Shown here: in pieces, positions 35,901-42,458 of the stretch
How positions within the stretch are numbered: the stretch's first letter is position 1
Layout: each line of letters starts with the position of its first letter
Assembly (NCBI GenBank): GCA_047967505.1
Contig: CM106538.1
Strand: one strand, 5' to 3'
DNA: 64,000 bases
From: Dipteris shenzhenensis
Taxonomy: Eukaryota > Polypodiophyta > Polypodiopsida > Gleicheniales
Position numbers and translations under genes: made by a program
The notes under the pieces: model-generated
Told to the model about the DNA's origin: nothing
Databases searched by the model: none
The model's input: only the letters and a program-made list of their open reading frames with translations

Positions 35901-38900
35901 GGAAGACAGATCCCCCTTAGTCAAAAATATCAATGTGTTAGAAATTACCCAACAGAGGGTACGCACAGCGGAAGACTTATAGTAATGCCCAGGAGCTCAC
36001 ACAGTGTGGTGTGGGTGTGGAATCACAAACTTCTTTAATATTTCCGTCCAAAACTATGGACACAATACAAAAGAAATAGATCCAAAGTCCCACCAATGAT
36101 GTGGTCCTCTGATCTTACCACAAGGTCCTTCTCCTATCTGCTGGCTATCTCTAGACTCGAGCCCGCGTGCTCCACCTAGAGCTTTTGTAGACTTTCTGTC
36201 CAGATCCCTTCCACCTTGCTGTCTTTGCACCAGCCTAGGTGGGCAGCTCTCAGTCTGCAGCTCCTTGTCACCTTCTTCACCTCCTGATATATAGGCCCAA
36301 GAGAGGGTTCCTTGGCTGCTCCAACCTCCTGGTTCCTGCTGCTGCAAGTGATGATCAAATGAGGCAACAAGCTTCTAAGGGCCCCTTGAAGTAACCGACC
36401 AGCCAGCCCTAAATGGACCGACTGGCTGGTCTGTTTGGGCCGACCAGTCTGCCCCAAAACCAGCCCTTTAAGGGCTCCAAAACTAGGGCCCTTTGGCCCA
36501 CACTTCTAGGGCTTTCGGCCCTCCAATCTAGGCAAGGGCCCAGCCTATTTAAGGCATGCCTCTGCCCACTGGCAGAACCATTTGCTGCTCCACCAGGCCC
36601 CAGCCATGTCAGCGCCTGTTCACCCTGCTGCTGCTGGTTCTACCCTCTGCCAGGCTCTTCTCCAGCCATGTGTGCAGCGCTGTACTGAACCGTACTACTG
36701 CTGACATCATCGTGCCCTGCCAGGTCAGATCTAGGGCTTGCTGTCCCCGCCTTCTGCTCCTTCCACAAGTTCCGTCCTTTGCAGCCTTCTTCTCTTGTGA
36801 GGTGCTGCCCATGTGGCAGCCCCCTCTCTTCGCTGGGCATCTTCTGCCCTAGGTCTCCCTCCCCCACGCTCTCCTCATTTGGGGAGGTGACCTTTCCAAC
36901 ACAATGGCAGATAAAACTGAATATAGGCCACCAAGATAGACTGAACAATGCGAAGATGGACATGCAACGGCCAAGTAGCCAACTTCCAATATTCCAATTT
37001 TTTCTTCAATTTAGCAAGAACTCAATCAATTTGTTGAAGGCGAGTAATGCTCCAACCTTGAGGATATCCAAGATGACGAATCAACTGAGTTGGAGGAACG
37101 ATTTCCCCCGGCCATAGTAGTCTTCGCCCATCCTTGGAATGCAATGGCAGCAGATGGGATTTCTGAAAATTAACAGCAGCCAGTCCATACAATGAGAGAG
37201 CCTGCATAAGCGAAGAAAGGTCCCCTGGAGTGTTTTTTGGCATGAAGAATGAATCATCTGCATAAGCTTGAGCAACCAATGAGCGACTTGCACGAGTTTC
37301 CAACCCATGTAGTATATCTGTCACCACCAAGTGATCAATATATCGAAGCATTGGATGCGTGGCTATAGCATATAAGATAGCATTGAGAGGGCAACCTTGC
37401 CGAACTGAACATTGAAGCGTCCAGGGCTCTGATATGTCTCCTGGAAAAATACATGCAGCTTTGCTATCTTGATAAAGCCAGAAGATGACATTCTGCAATT
37501 TCTGACCAAATCCCAAAGCCCACATGGTCTGAGCTATAAAATCCCATTGAATGGTATCAAATGCCTTTGCGATATCCACCTGCAGAATAAGCACATCTTG
37601 CTTTGTGTACTTGGCATACTCAATCCCAACATAAGCATTGGCAATATTATCAGTAATATGCCGTCGTGGAATAAACCCATACTGAGCTGGATGCATGCCA
37701 TCATTTAAATACTCCTTAATCCGATCAACCACCATTTTGGTGATGATCTTGTATATCACCAGCATCAAAGTAATAGGCCTCCAATCAGCCAAAGATTCAC
37801 AAATGGACTTCTTGGGAAGAACTTTCACCAAACCTTTCTTCCAAGAATCCGGCACATATTCATTATACCAAGCAGTATTGATCATTTGCAACAAAGGCAT
37901 TTTCAGCACATCCCAAAAAGCCAAGAAAAATTCTACCGTATTGATCAATTTCCAAGATCCGCTGCAGCTGGCATCTTTCCTGGAAAGAAGATAATAACTG
38001 CATGTTTGGCATATTCATGCACCGGGTCCACATGTCCTCTACTTCCACCATTATTCCTACATTGGGAGCAGGATCTTTCCAATCCTTGCGTGTATCATCA
38101 AAGCCCTCATGCATCACATCATAAACTAACTGGGCCTCCAAAGAAACATGGCCAGGGTCACCCTGACCCAAATCCTGCTTGCATCTTTTGTTCATGTATG
38201 TCTTCGTAGTAGTCATCGACTACCTGAAAATTTTATTTCAAGATAGAAGAAAGAAACAGAGCTTGAACAGGAAGAAAGTGAAGGCAGGCTGAAAGAGGGT
38301 ATAGAATAGGAGTGAACAGAAAAGAAAAAAGGGGGGCTGATATATACAAGCAGCAAACAGAAGAAGGCATTACAAAGGGCTGATACACACACACGCGCGC
38401 GCACGCACGTACGCACACACATATACATACCAGGTCAGCTCACAAAACTAGGCCCCTGAAGGAGCCTAGTTTTGTGAGCCCATGGCGGAGCTGCTGGGTC
38501 AGCCAGTAGACCCCATAATGAGTCGGTTTTTGAGGCTGAAAGTCAGCCATTTTTAGAGGGGGTCCACCCCTATAAAAAGAGGCCATTGGGGCCTCATTCA
38601 TGCATCTTCTGGAGCAGCAATCCAAGAGCAGATAGGAGCAGCAGGCGGACCATCCTTGGGCCTATACACAAGAGGTGAAGGTGACCTACAGAAGGCTGCA
38701 GACTTAGCTCAAGGAGCTGCCCACCTAGGCTGAGTTTCTGGACAGCAAGGTGGAAGAGATCCTTTGGACGGAGAGTCTACATGCACTCAGTGGAGCATGC
38801 GGGCTCGGAGATCTAGAGGTGCCAGGCATATAGTAGGAGAGCCTTATTGGTATTGTATCTTGCCCAGTTTGTGGACGGACGGAACTATATAAGAGTTGCT

Positions 38901-41621
38901 TCTATATTTGTCTCTGAGCACAGTCTATTTGCTAGTCGGCACACACATGAATGGTTGGTAAGTACACACACTTGATGAAGCTTGATTCCATAGTGAAACA
39001 TCCGTGTGTAATTCCAGGGCTAATCTATCAGTCTTCCGCTGTGGGGTACCCTGTGGTGAGATTTCATTTTCTAACAATCATACTCCAAACTCCCTCATAA
39101 AGTTCCGGTCAAAACAATAATTATGGATGTCATAATCTGTTGGATTAATGGGCCTCAATCCCAATTTGACAATTATTTGAGGCCCAGCTAAATCCAAGAT
39201 TTGGTTCACAGGTCATCCAAGCCCCGTTTCATTACAAATCCAAACTCCCTCATAAAGTTCCATTCAAAACAATCATTATGGATGTCATAATCTGTAAGAT
39301 CAATGGGCCTCAATCTAGACTTGACAATTATTTGAGGGCCAGCCAAAATCCAACAAGGAGAAGGACGTCCACATACAAGAGCAGGGAGTAACACCATGAC
39401 AGCTGTACACAGCTTTAATCAATACTATACAATAATGTCTACTGCAAAGGTCCCTATTTGATACCTTTGAGGGTCATTTTCTGCCATTTTAAGACGACAA
39501 GTACACAACCTTTGTCAGAGGTCAAAGGAGACTTCGTCATTACTAAAAAGAAAATAGAAGAACCTTCAACACATAGCCAAAAGGAGAGGCATGGACTTTG
39601 AATTGAAAATCGCTCAGCAGTCTGCAAGATGTCAGAATCAGGATCCAAGCCCAGATCATCAGTATCCTGTGAGAAAGAAAACCCTCATGCAGAGCCAAGG
39701 CCAGATCATCAGTATGCTGTGAGAAAGAAAACTCTCATGCAGAGCCGGTCCAAGAACAGACCATTACTACAAAATTCTGACATGTTGCAGATTACAGCAC
39801 AACTTTTCTTTGGCTGAGATTCCCCAGCCACAAAACATGAAACACTGGATGCATAGTCAATTTCTGAGGCTTCAAAGAAACATTGTCACTGACCTAAGCA
39901 ATGGAAATGCACCAAAAGTCCAATGTGAGAGCTTCTAAACTATCCTCCACAACTTTGTGGAGCTTTGTTCGCCTAGATCTAGTAGGCTCCATGCTTTGAC
40001 AAGCTTTTCCTTCATAGACTCCAAAATCTCTTCATCTTTGTCAGTGAATGACAGTGATCCAATCGGCTTCTTTGAAGTCTGGGTAAGAAAAGAATTGAAA
40101 TTTTCGCCAAATGCTGCCTCATATGGGATGGATGCACATCATTCAAGATCTCCTAGACACATGGAAGATCTCCATCTGACCATCCGATTGAGGATGAAAG
40201 CCACTCGTAAAACTCTACAATATACCAAATCCAACAGAGCTCTCCAACATAATAGGTGAAAAGCTCACACATGCTTCCACAAAGTTCCAATACCCACAGC
40301 AATCCACTGCCTTGGATGCTCTCTGGACGGCTCTTTATTCTGCTCCCACTCTGTCCTACCTCCCTCTAGCTGCTTGCTCCTTAGTGAGCTTACGTGGCAC
40401 GCCTCAGCAAGGACAACACTGCACCTACTTATAGGTGAGGAAGGGAACCAGTCTATCTCCTCCCAAGCTGGCCGACCAGCCATAAATTAGGCCAACTACG
40501 ACCAAATAGCCCATACTTTTCCCAATTCGTGCCCCACCTGTCTCTCTAATCTGTATCGGTAATCTGCCATCCTTGAGCCACACTTAAATCAGCCTCCTAA
40601 GCTCAGGCGAAAGACCACAGCAGGAGCCTGCACTAAGGTTAAGGGTGCACTACACTAACACCTGGAATTAAACCCCCGTTGAAAAGTGCTTTAATGACTG
40701 ATGTTTTGAAATGTGTAGGTTGATAAACGAGTGCGCGGTGAGTCTTGTGAACTTCAAATTTAGTGCCCGTCTAGCACCCAAGCGACCCGTTTGGAACGGA
40801 GAGTTTGAAATCCTTACAAATCATATGGAGTTACTTCCCCCTCTTATTCAATTACATTGCGTAATGGGTCTAGTCTCTAAATATATCGTTCTGGTACAAC
40901 GCACAAGCTGATCAACAACGCATTGCGCAGCGGAAGAGAGTTCCTGGCGGAGAAAACGGCAGCAGTAGGTCTTAAGGGATGTATGACTATAAATTGAACT
41001 AAAGGTCGAAATCCTACCTCATCTCGTAAGGTCACAGCCAGTCCGACCGGCACACCTTGCCGGATCTTAAAACCTGCGATAGCTTTCTTGGACCGCGTAA
41101 TCACAGGTCTCTGCCCCGTTACTGTGGCAATATCTTTCATTGCAGTTTCAAGAACCTTCGCATTCTGTGAAGCTTCTCCGATACCACAATTAACTACTAC
41201 TTTCTCCACCTTTGGAACCTGCAATCCGGCGCGAGAGAGAGAGAGAGAGAGCTCACTCGACTGTGTGTGCAAGAATTGCGAACATGCATTGAACAAAAAA
41301 AAGTCTTGAAAATAACAATGATACCATCAGAATATTGCTGTACTTAAACTCCTCCTTCATCGCTGGAACGACCTTCTCGACGTAGACGGATCTGAGGCGG
41401 GGCACAGAGGACTCCTCAACAGCAGCGGGAGGGGCAGAAACGACGGATGCAGAAGAAGCCTGGACGATCAAAGGGGAGGAAGCTCTTTTGGAAGCAATAC
41501 GAGCAAGCAAGAAATCTTTGGAAGGATGGCATGAAGAGGAAGAGGGGGAAAGGAAGGAGGAAGGGAAAGAAGAAGATGAAGAAGCAGCTGAAGCAGGAGC
41601 AGCCATAGCCAAGGCCGCCAT
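17201..41621 (-). CDS. RPL5: 50S ribosomal protein L5, chloroplastic (uL5c), three exons
   Basis: Nuclear gene for the chloroplast ribosomal protein uL5, which binds 5S rRNA in the central protuberance of the large subunit. Coding exons: 41621-41325, 41218-41018 and 17566-17201, joined by GT-AG introns of 106 bp and 23,451 bp, all phase 0. This gives 287 residues, against about 260 in other plants. The N-terminal 60 or so residues are Ala/Ser-rich without acidic residues, fitting a transit peptide. The mature part shows the family blocks [29 protein letters not shown] and, in exon 3, [20 protein letters not shown] and [10 protein letters not shown] Lys-rich tail ends KSGDKKKK. I chose the ATG at 41619-41621 because it starts a typical transit peptide; an in-frame ATG at 41676-41678 would add 19 residues. 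The reading frame is intact, so the gene looks functional despite the long intron. Confidence 0.93.
17655..17702. repeat. Poly(C)-(CT) simple repeat
   Basis: About 19 consecutive C residues followed by CT-rich sequence, then an A8-9 run. It lies about 90 bp from exon 3 inside intron 2; read on the gene's strand it is a G-run followed by G/A-rich sequence. Confidence 0.9.
18324..18537 (+). repeat. Copia-A 5' LTR
   Basis: It starts TGTTGGATATACGG and ends TTCTAACA, directly before the primer-binding site. It contains the phrases TTTAGGGTTT, AAACCCTAA and AGGGTTAGGGTTAGGG at 18380-18427, which resemble plant telomere repeats and the telo-box promoter element. No 3' partner LTR was found. Confidence 0.7.
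18538..18550 (+). other. Copia-A primer-binding site (tRNA-Met)
   Basis: TGGTATCAGAGCA follows the LTR's terminal CA without a gap. This matches the 3' end complement of plant initiator tRNA-Met used by most plant copia elements. Confidence 0.85.
19303..20014 (+). pseudogene. Copia-A gag, 5' portion
   Basis: A degraded copia Gag. Blocks include [45 protein letters not shown] and the capsid-like region of 19576-19900 ([22 protein letters not shown]). A CCHC zinc knuckle [14 protein letters not shown] lies at about 19955-19997. Stops occur near 19312, 19362 and 19566. The gene is cut by LINE-B 16 bp after the knuckle region, within the codons for KNMAK. It resumes at 32537. Confidence 0.8.
20570..22192 (+). 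pseudogene. LINE-B ORF1 (RNA-binding Gag-like protein)
   Basis: Plant L1 ORF1 proteins coat the element RNA and usually end in a CCHC knuckle. At 20680-20735 the frame reads [17 protein letters not shown], a knuckle in which the first Cys is Arg. Further frames run to 21912 and 22192, with a tryptophan-rich block ([23 protein letters not shown]) at 21720-21790. The knuckle therefore lies ahead of this block, unlike the more usual C-terminal position; the gene may be rearranged. An (AG)n tract at 20925-20961 and a long proline-coding C-rich stretch at 21190-21420 interrupt it. Frames are broken. Confidence 0.5.
22195..24457 (+). pseudogene. LINE-B ORF2, part 1: endonuclease and reverse transcriptase
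   Basis: It starts with the L1 endonuclease hallmark [14 protein letters not shown], then [10 protein letters not shown] and, near 22630, GGHFNN, where the catalytic Asp of GDFNN is His. The RT N-terminal blocks follow ([48 protein letters not shown] at 23580-23820). At about 23905-23935 the sequence jumps from the fingers region ([13 protein letters not shown] in frame 2) to the region after the FADD box ([14 protein letters not shown]). The polymerase centre is therefore deleted. Several frameshifts are also present. Confidence 0.8.
24458..24698 (+). repeat. Copia-B 5' LTR
   Basis: TGTTGGGGTAAAGG ... CTCTATCA. It is identical to the 3' LTR as far as I can read. It contains a 43-bp near-perfect palindrome at 24524-24566 and many GTAC/AGTAC motifs in the presumed U3. 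Confidence 0.92.
24700..24712 (+). other. Copia-B primer-binding site (tRNA-Met)
   Basis: CTGGTATCAGAGC starts 2 bp after the LTR end and matches the initiator tRNA-Met complement used by plant copia elements. Confidence 0.88.
24813..24957 (+). repeat. 39-bp GC-rich tandem repeat in copia-B leader
   Basis: About 3.8 copies of a unit made of ACGGACGGATCGCGAACGG and CGGCTGCAACGGCTGCAACG begin at 24813, 24852 and 24891, with a shorter fourth copy. Just upstream (24765-24815) the palindromic phrase CCGTACGG recurs. The block is dense in CpG and stands out from the AT-rich surroundings. It is in the untranslated leader, so it may be structural RNA. Confidence 0.88.
26378..29503 (+). CDS. Copia-B gag-pol, Gag to mid reverse transcriptase
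   Basis: A 1,041-codon open frame from ATG 26378. Gag contains the copia block [20 protein letters not shown] near the N-terminus and a CCHC knuckle [14 protein letters not shown] at about residue 230. The protease active site DSGAS is at about residue 308. The pre-integrase zinc region ([18 protein letters not shown]) is at 27680-27790. The integrase catalytic residues lie in [15 protein letters not shown] and NGTAEK. RT begins with [20 protein letters not shown] and includes [12 protein letters not shown] with the first catalytic Asp. About 14 bp are missing near 29430, so translation shifts frame and stops at 29503 just short of YVDD. Confidence 0.93.
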   Translation: MSSSSDVSSLFQIKKLEGAKNYDIWRTQCYNVLMQKDQYKPIKEKGVKPSNITDEQWEKMDGLARSTIMLTVVDSLVVGIRDEPTAWKMWQRLEDTYAKKSATGKAYWLKKLVGLQMKEGTAMSTHIIEFNSIFSQVINQGLKLDDELKATLILCSLPESWDTFRTSTSNSNVILLFADVESALLQEEMNRKNNAIGKSNALNARSRSKTRGKDRERERSKSRSKSDLVCNYCGKKGHIEKKCFQKKNDQRAKEGKAQGKSKGKEKEELNVTYVSDSDSGREICFTSSLEAHTLHAGDGSDMFSWIIDSGASFHVTSYRDLFVRYAGGQKGVVFLGDNHACSIIGIGDVRLVLENGQQLMLKGVRHVPEVKKNLISTGLLDDDGYHTTFGNQKWKISKGAMAIARGPKVDTLYSLHGGHCPHSDVNATELPKISLWHSRLGHMSIKGMEQLAHFGYLPSLKFSDLKKCEFCLYGRQVQIPHKRRSDQKLQLLELVHTDVCEMPTLSLGGSKYILSFIDDATRKVWVYTLRKKSDTFKAFTKFVALVKNETGKKLKALRSDNGGEYLSKEFQEFCEAKGIQRVLSAPYDPPQNGTAEKMFRTIQEKVRSMLSHAALPHTFWAEAVKTAVHLINRSPNKRLCGGVPEQAWTGKPPSYKHLRVFGCVAYVHVRREDRTKLDPKSLKCIFLGYGDKGEMGYRIWDPKNRKLIRSNDVVFDETIMFKEPVVQQEPLKVTIDDDRHHGQHRQAVNQPQQQHNQPLNDAAADPNGQPVMAENIPMDEAQLGDLPDMQMQPGIMEQPPYLGDEQAGQPAQDDSLWVRRSTRQTRQPERFVPGIDYLMLTDCGEPSCYREARQRADKVQWDLAMKSEMDSLHKNGTWELVPLPTGKKVLPCKWVYRLKVTPGEKPRHKARLVAKGFKQEYGVDFEEIFSPVVKMTTLRTVLALVAHADMDLVQMDVKTAFLHGDLHEEIFMQQPEGFTVKGKEKLVCRLKKSLYGLKQAPREWYHKFDTFMRTQGYRRAYIPRKLQMAVYLSSFCMWMTC
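29431..30444 (+). CDS. Copia-B gag-pol continuation: RT palm and RNase H
   Basis: The remaining part of the polyprotein, in another frame because of the deletion near 29430. It starts with [14 protein letters not shown], followed by the RT catalytic box YVDD (29485-29496), thumb ([21 protein letters not shown]), and RNase H ([34 protein letters not shown]). The C-terminal [14 protein letters not shown] is typical of copia. It stops at 30444, 50 bp before the 3' LTR. It is not expressed from its own start unless a frameshift joins it to the upstream frame. Confidence 0.9.
   Translation, partial: ESLYTKKASDGSLLILILYVDDMLIAGKSHKEMNALKKRLHQTFDMKDLGDANHILGMRILRDREKRLLYLSQKEYIGKVLQRFHMEGGKSIGTPLPPYVKISALDSPQTDAERAEMSKIPYASACGSLMYAMVATRPDIAFAVGVVSRYMAKPGRKHWNAVKGVMRYLKGTQDLCICFGSQDAKVQGYTDSDYAGHPDTRKSTTGYVFTFTGGAVSWVSRMQQCVALSTTEAEYIAATEACKEAIWLSRLVADLGYPLEIPLLHCDSQSAIQLARNPVFHAKTKHIDVKYHFIREVLENKQIKLVKVHTDDNPADLLTKGLAAERFAHCRSLMGIG
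30482..30494 (+). other. Copia-B polypurine tract
   Basis: TTAAGTGGGAGGT precedes the 3' LTR directly. The same TTTAAGTGGGAG phrase precedes the 3' LTR of copia-C, which supports its role as the plus-strand primer. Confidence 0.8.
30495..30735 (+). repeat. Copia-B 3' LTR
   Basis: Same 241 bp as the 5' LTR with no difference seen, including the palindrome (30561-30603). It is followed by GGTGC, the right TSD copy. Confidence 0.92.
30736..32210 (+). pseudogene. LINE-B ORF2, part 2: C-terminal zinc-binding region
   Basis: The frame resumes after copia-B ([14 protein letters not shown]) and runs with breaks to the C-terminal 'zf-RVT' region at 31543-32211. Hallmarks there are [19 protein letters not shown], then a Cys/His set C-H-C-C..H-C-L-Q-S-C, and later [13 protein letters not shown]. 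The last 300 bp to the poly(A) tail are 3' UTR. Confidence 0.8.
32537..32690 (+). pseudogene. Copia-A gag, continuation after LINE-B
   Basis: Once one TSD copy is ignored, the gag frame continues after LINE-B ([10 protein letters not shown]) through about 45 codons to a stop at 32674. Beyond this I do not recognise retrotransposon sequence. The in-frame resumption is the proof that the two gag pieces were one gene. Confidence 0.75.
32690..33450. other. Unassigned intron sequence with promoter-like phrase
   Basis: No gene. The phrase CTCTGCCCAGGGTAGTCCCC recurs in altered form about 73 bp later. A bZIP palindrome TGACGTCA (33113-33120) precedes TATAAAAG (33151-33158) by 30 bp, as in an LTR promoter. 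A 31-bp duplication (TACTTGAGCATCCATTTATA) lies at 33195-33252. I could not find LTR ends. Confidence 0.4.
34124..34990 (-). pseudogene. LINE-C C-terminal region with zinc-binding motif
   Basis: Frames at 34124-34633 and 34396-34848 carry the 'zf-RVT' hallmarks: [21 protein letters not shown], then [18 protein letters not shown]. The piece between the two solo LTRs (35698-35930) belongs to the RT connection region ([20 protein letters not shown]). The frames are shifted relative to the RT frame. Confidence 0.75.
35007..35692 (-). mobile_element. LTR-1: solo LTR in LINE-C
   Basis: 686 bp with TG..CA ends (TGTTATAAATC..TTTCTAACA on the plus strand) and a perfect 5-bp TSD AAGAG at 35002-35006 and 35693-35697. 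The TATA box CCTATAAAAGGCC reads on the minus strand near 35335, so the LTR points left. There is no primer-binding site or internal region, so it is a solo LTR or a short non-autonomous element. It shares GACCGACCAGC-type phrases with LTR-2 and LTR-3. Confidence 0.85.
35936..36901 (-). mobile_element. LTR-2: solo LTR in LINE-C
   Basis: 966 bp with ends TGTTAGAAATTACCC..TTTCCAACA and a perfect 5-bp TSD CAATG at 35931-35935 and 36902-36906. It shares with LTR-4 the phrase AGCGGAAGACT near one end, and a TATA-like CCTATATATCAGG reads on the minus strand. The GACCGACTGGC/CCGACCAG phrases recur internally (36390-36450). It has no coding capacity. Together with LTR-1 it splits LINE-C into three pieces. 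Confidence 0.85.
37022..37948 (-). pseudogene. LINE-C reverse transcriptase domain, long open frame
   Basis: A 308-codon open frame with most of an L1-type RT. Hallmarks: [50 protein letters not shown], the first catalytic Asp in [27 protein letters not shown], and the active-site box YADD (AYADDSFFM). This is the best-kept RT of the three LINEs, and its catalytic residues are all present. It has no endonuclease upstream, and the C-terminal part is split by inserted LTRs, so the element is still defective. Confidence 0.85.
38438..38479. repeat. Perfect 16-bp inverted repeat in LTR-4
   Basis: GCTCACAAAACTAGGC (38438-38453) and its exact reverse complement (38464-38479) surround a 10-base loop. 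A stable hairpin is expected in DNA or RNA. It lies just inside the LINE-C insertion point and about 90 bp before the LTR-4 TATA box. Confidence 0.9.
39084..39353. repeat. 156-bp direct duplication
   Basis: A unit starting TCCAAACTCCCTCATAAAG begins at 39084 and again at 39240. The first 110 bp or so of each copy match with few changes. LTR-4 ends 7 bp before the first copy, so the duplication is part of the LTR-4 target site. Confidence 0.85.
39651..39743. repeat. 50-bp tandem duplication
   Basis: CCAGATCATCAGTAT..CTGTGAGAAAGAAAA..CTCATGCAGAGCC occurs at 39651 and again at 39701, nearly identical. No gene was found in the surrounding 39360-40210 interval. Confidence 0.85.
40215..40660 (-). 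repeat. LTR-3: decayed LTR related to LTR-1 and LTR-2
   Basis: It ends ACTACACTAACA at 40660 (TGTTAGTGTAG on the minus strand). It carries CTGGCCGACCAGCC, a TATA-like CACCTATAAGTAGG on the minus strand, and a TGTGTGAGCT phrase shared with LTR-2. The left end is unclear, and no TSD was found. It lies about 360 bp from uL5c exon 2 inside intron 2. Confidence 0.5.
41018..41218 (-). CDS. RPL5: uL5c exon 2: central 5S-rRNA-binding region
   Basis: The acceptor reads TTGCAG|GTTCCA and the donor GATGAG|GTAGGA. The exon is 201 bp (67 codons, phase 0) and carries the nucleic-acid-binding core, including [21 protein letters not shown] split over two well-known family blocks. A (GA)n tract at 41234-41250 lies in the preceding short intron near the acceptor. 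Confidence 0.92.
41325..41621 (-). CDS. RPL5: uL5c exon 1: transit peptide and start of mature protein
   Basis: Exon 1 holds the Ala/Ser-rich transit peptide and the first helix ([16 protein letters not shown]). The donor GT follows directly at 41324-41323 (ATG|GTATCA on the minus strand). The codon for Met ends the exon exactly, phase 0. Confidence 0.9.
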
Positions 41622-41755
41622 AGTTGAAGCTCTTCCCTTCAGAGGACAAGCCTTATCTACTTTACTCTGGTCAACCATAGTTTTGACTCTCACACTATCA
41701 AAGGCACTAAGGCACCATGAGGTTGTCTTTTGGGAGTAGCATCTAAGTGCTCTAG
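41622..41755 (-). promoter_or_regulatory. uL5c 5' UTR and proximal upstream sequence
   Basis: Only about 134 bp separate the chosen start codon from the Helitron hairpin. I see no clear TATA box in it. The in-frame ATG at 41676-41678 lies in this interval. The promoter must be this short segment, Helitron-derived sequence, or both. Confidence 0.4.
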
Positions 41756-41776
41756 CCTAGTGGTCCGACCACTAGG
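41756..41776. repeat. Hairpin at the presumed Helitron 3' end
   Basis: CCTAGTGGTC and GACCACTAGG flank a single base. On the minus strand the sequence after the hairpin is CTAG, which fits the CTRR consensus of Helitron 3' ends, although the usual spacing of 10-12 bases is absent. The hairpin lies 135 bp upstream of the uL5c start codon. Confidence 0.55.
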
Positions 41777-41789
41777 AGTGATTCCTTCC

Positions 41790-42428
41790 TGGAGTAGTTT
41801 CCGCCGACATCGTCCAGAGTTGATCGGTATATTGTTGTTGGTTTGTTAAAATCGTTGTTGCTGGCTGGTTCATTCCTTGCGTGAGCGCTGGTTGCTCAAG
41901 TACGGCTTTGAGAGCGTTTGTTTGCTGCACCTGTTGCTTGGTTCCAACTTGTGCTAAAGTCACCAATGATGAGGATTGGATCGCTCTGATTTAGCTCTGC
42001 GAGGACGCTTTGTATAGTTGCTACAAAGTCATACGTACTTGCCTTGGGTGATTTGTAGGTTGCAAGTATGTGCATGTTGGTGTACACTACGTTTGAGAAA
42101 GTTGCGCTTATTAACTCTATGCCGCTTCTTGTGATGGATATTTGTGTGAGTAGGTCGTGTTGGTTTGTAGGGCAACAAAAGGCCATACTTGTCACAGCAG
42201 GATATCTCATTAAAATTGGGCAATGAGGCATTGGTTGATGTTGATTTCTTGGTTTCTTATAGACACAGCCAGGAGGTTCTCATCTTGGAATATATCTTCA
42301 CAACGTGCATTGTATGAGACTGTATTTAGCAACTCAATGACTATGTGTGAGTCGCTATAGGCTATGATGCTTTTTTGCACACTTTCCCATTTTGTTATTG
42401 TTTGCAAGCGTGAGAACTCTACCAACAC
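41790..42428 (-). pseudogene. APE-type endonuclease domain fused to the Helitron
   Basis: Three overlapping frames together cover most of an endonuclease-exonuclease-phosphatase fold. Near 42300 the line NARCEDIFQDENLL corresponds to the N-terminal 'H-I-x-D-I-x-x-D-x-x-L' block. At 42000-42070 ILATYKSPKASTYDF leads to PILIIGDFSTSWNQ (41945-41985), the GDFN catalytic block. At 41800-41850 MNQPATTI..QQYTDQLWT matches the C-terminal 'PTT..IDxIxT' block. It follows the helicase on the same strand within about 30 bp, so it was probably part of the same protein. The final S-D-H block is not seen. Confidence 0.68.
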
Positions 42429-42458
42429 ATCAGGGTCGACTTTGATGTGTTTTTTTCT

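Larger units (their letters stand above)
33844..38418 (-). mobile_element. LINE-C: 5'-truncated L1-type element, minus strand
   Basis: The candidate TSD is ACATATACATA at 33833-33843 and 38419-38429. The poly(A) end is seen as T-rich sequence at 33861-33877. The element is about 2.9 kb once the two solo LTRs nested in it are removed. It encodes reverse transcriptase and the C-terminal zinc-binding region but has no endonuclease, so it is 5' truncated. It lies in the uL5 sense orientation. The AT-rich TSD is low complexity, so the exact ends are less sure than for LINE-A and LINE-B. Confidence 0.7.
33500..39076 (+). mobile_element. LTR-4: solo LTR split by LINE-C
   Basis: The right part (38430-39076) ends with CTTCCGCTGTGGGG..TTTTCTAACA, related to the ends of LTR-2. 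It carries a TATA box on the plus strand (CCCCTATAAAAAGAGGCC near 38567-38584). The left part (about 33500-33843) is GC-rich and shares composition and phrases with the LTR-1 start. LINE-C sits between, with an 11-bp TSD. I cannot place the left end, so the start is approximate. No internal gag-pol is present. It lies antisense to the uL5 gene. Confidence 0.55.
17567..41017 (-). other. uL5c intron 2, 23.45 kb, packed with nested transposons
   Basis: GT-AG intron between phase-0 exons. It contains copia-A, LINE-B, copia-B, LINE-C and at least four LTRs that seem to belong to one family. The LINE-B/copia stack is antisense to the host gene, while LINE-C and three of the LTRs are in the gene's sense direction. 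Most of its length is transposon. The flanking 17.57-18.32 kb and 39.1-41.0 kb carry only short repeats and no other exon that I recognise. Confidence 0.85.

Noticed and set aside
41750-41790. tRNA-like fold
   Set aside because: The hairpin is a single stem with no T-loop or anticodon arm; it fits a Helitron end better.
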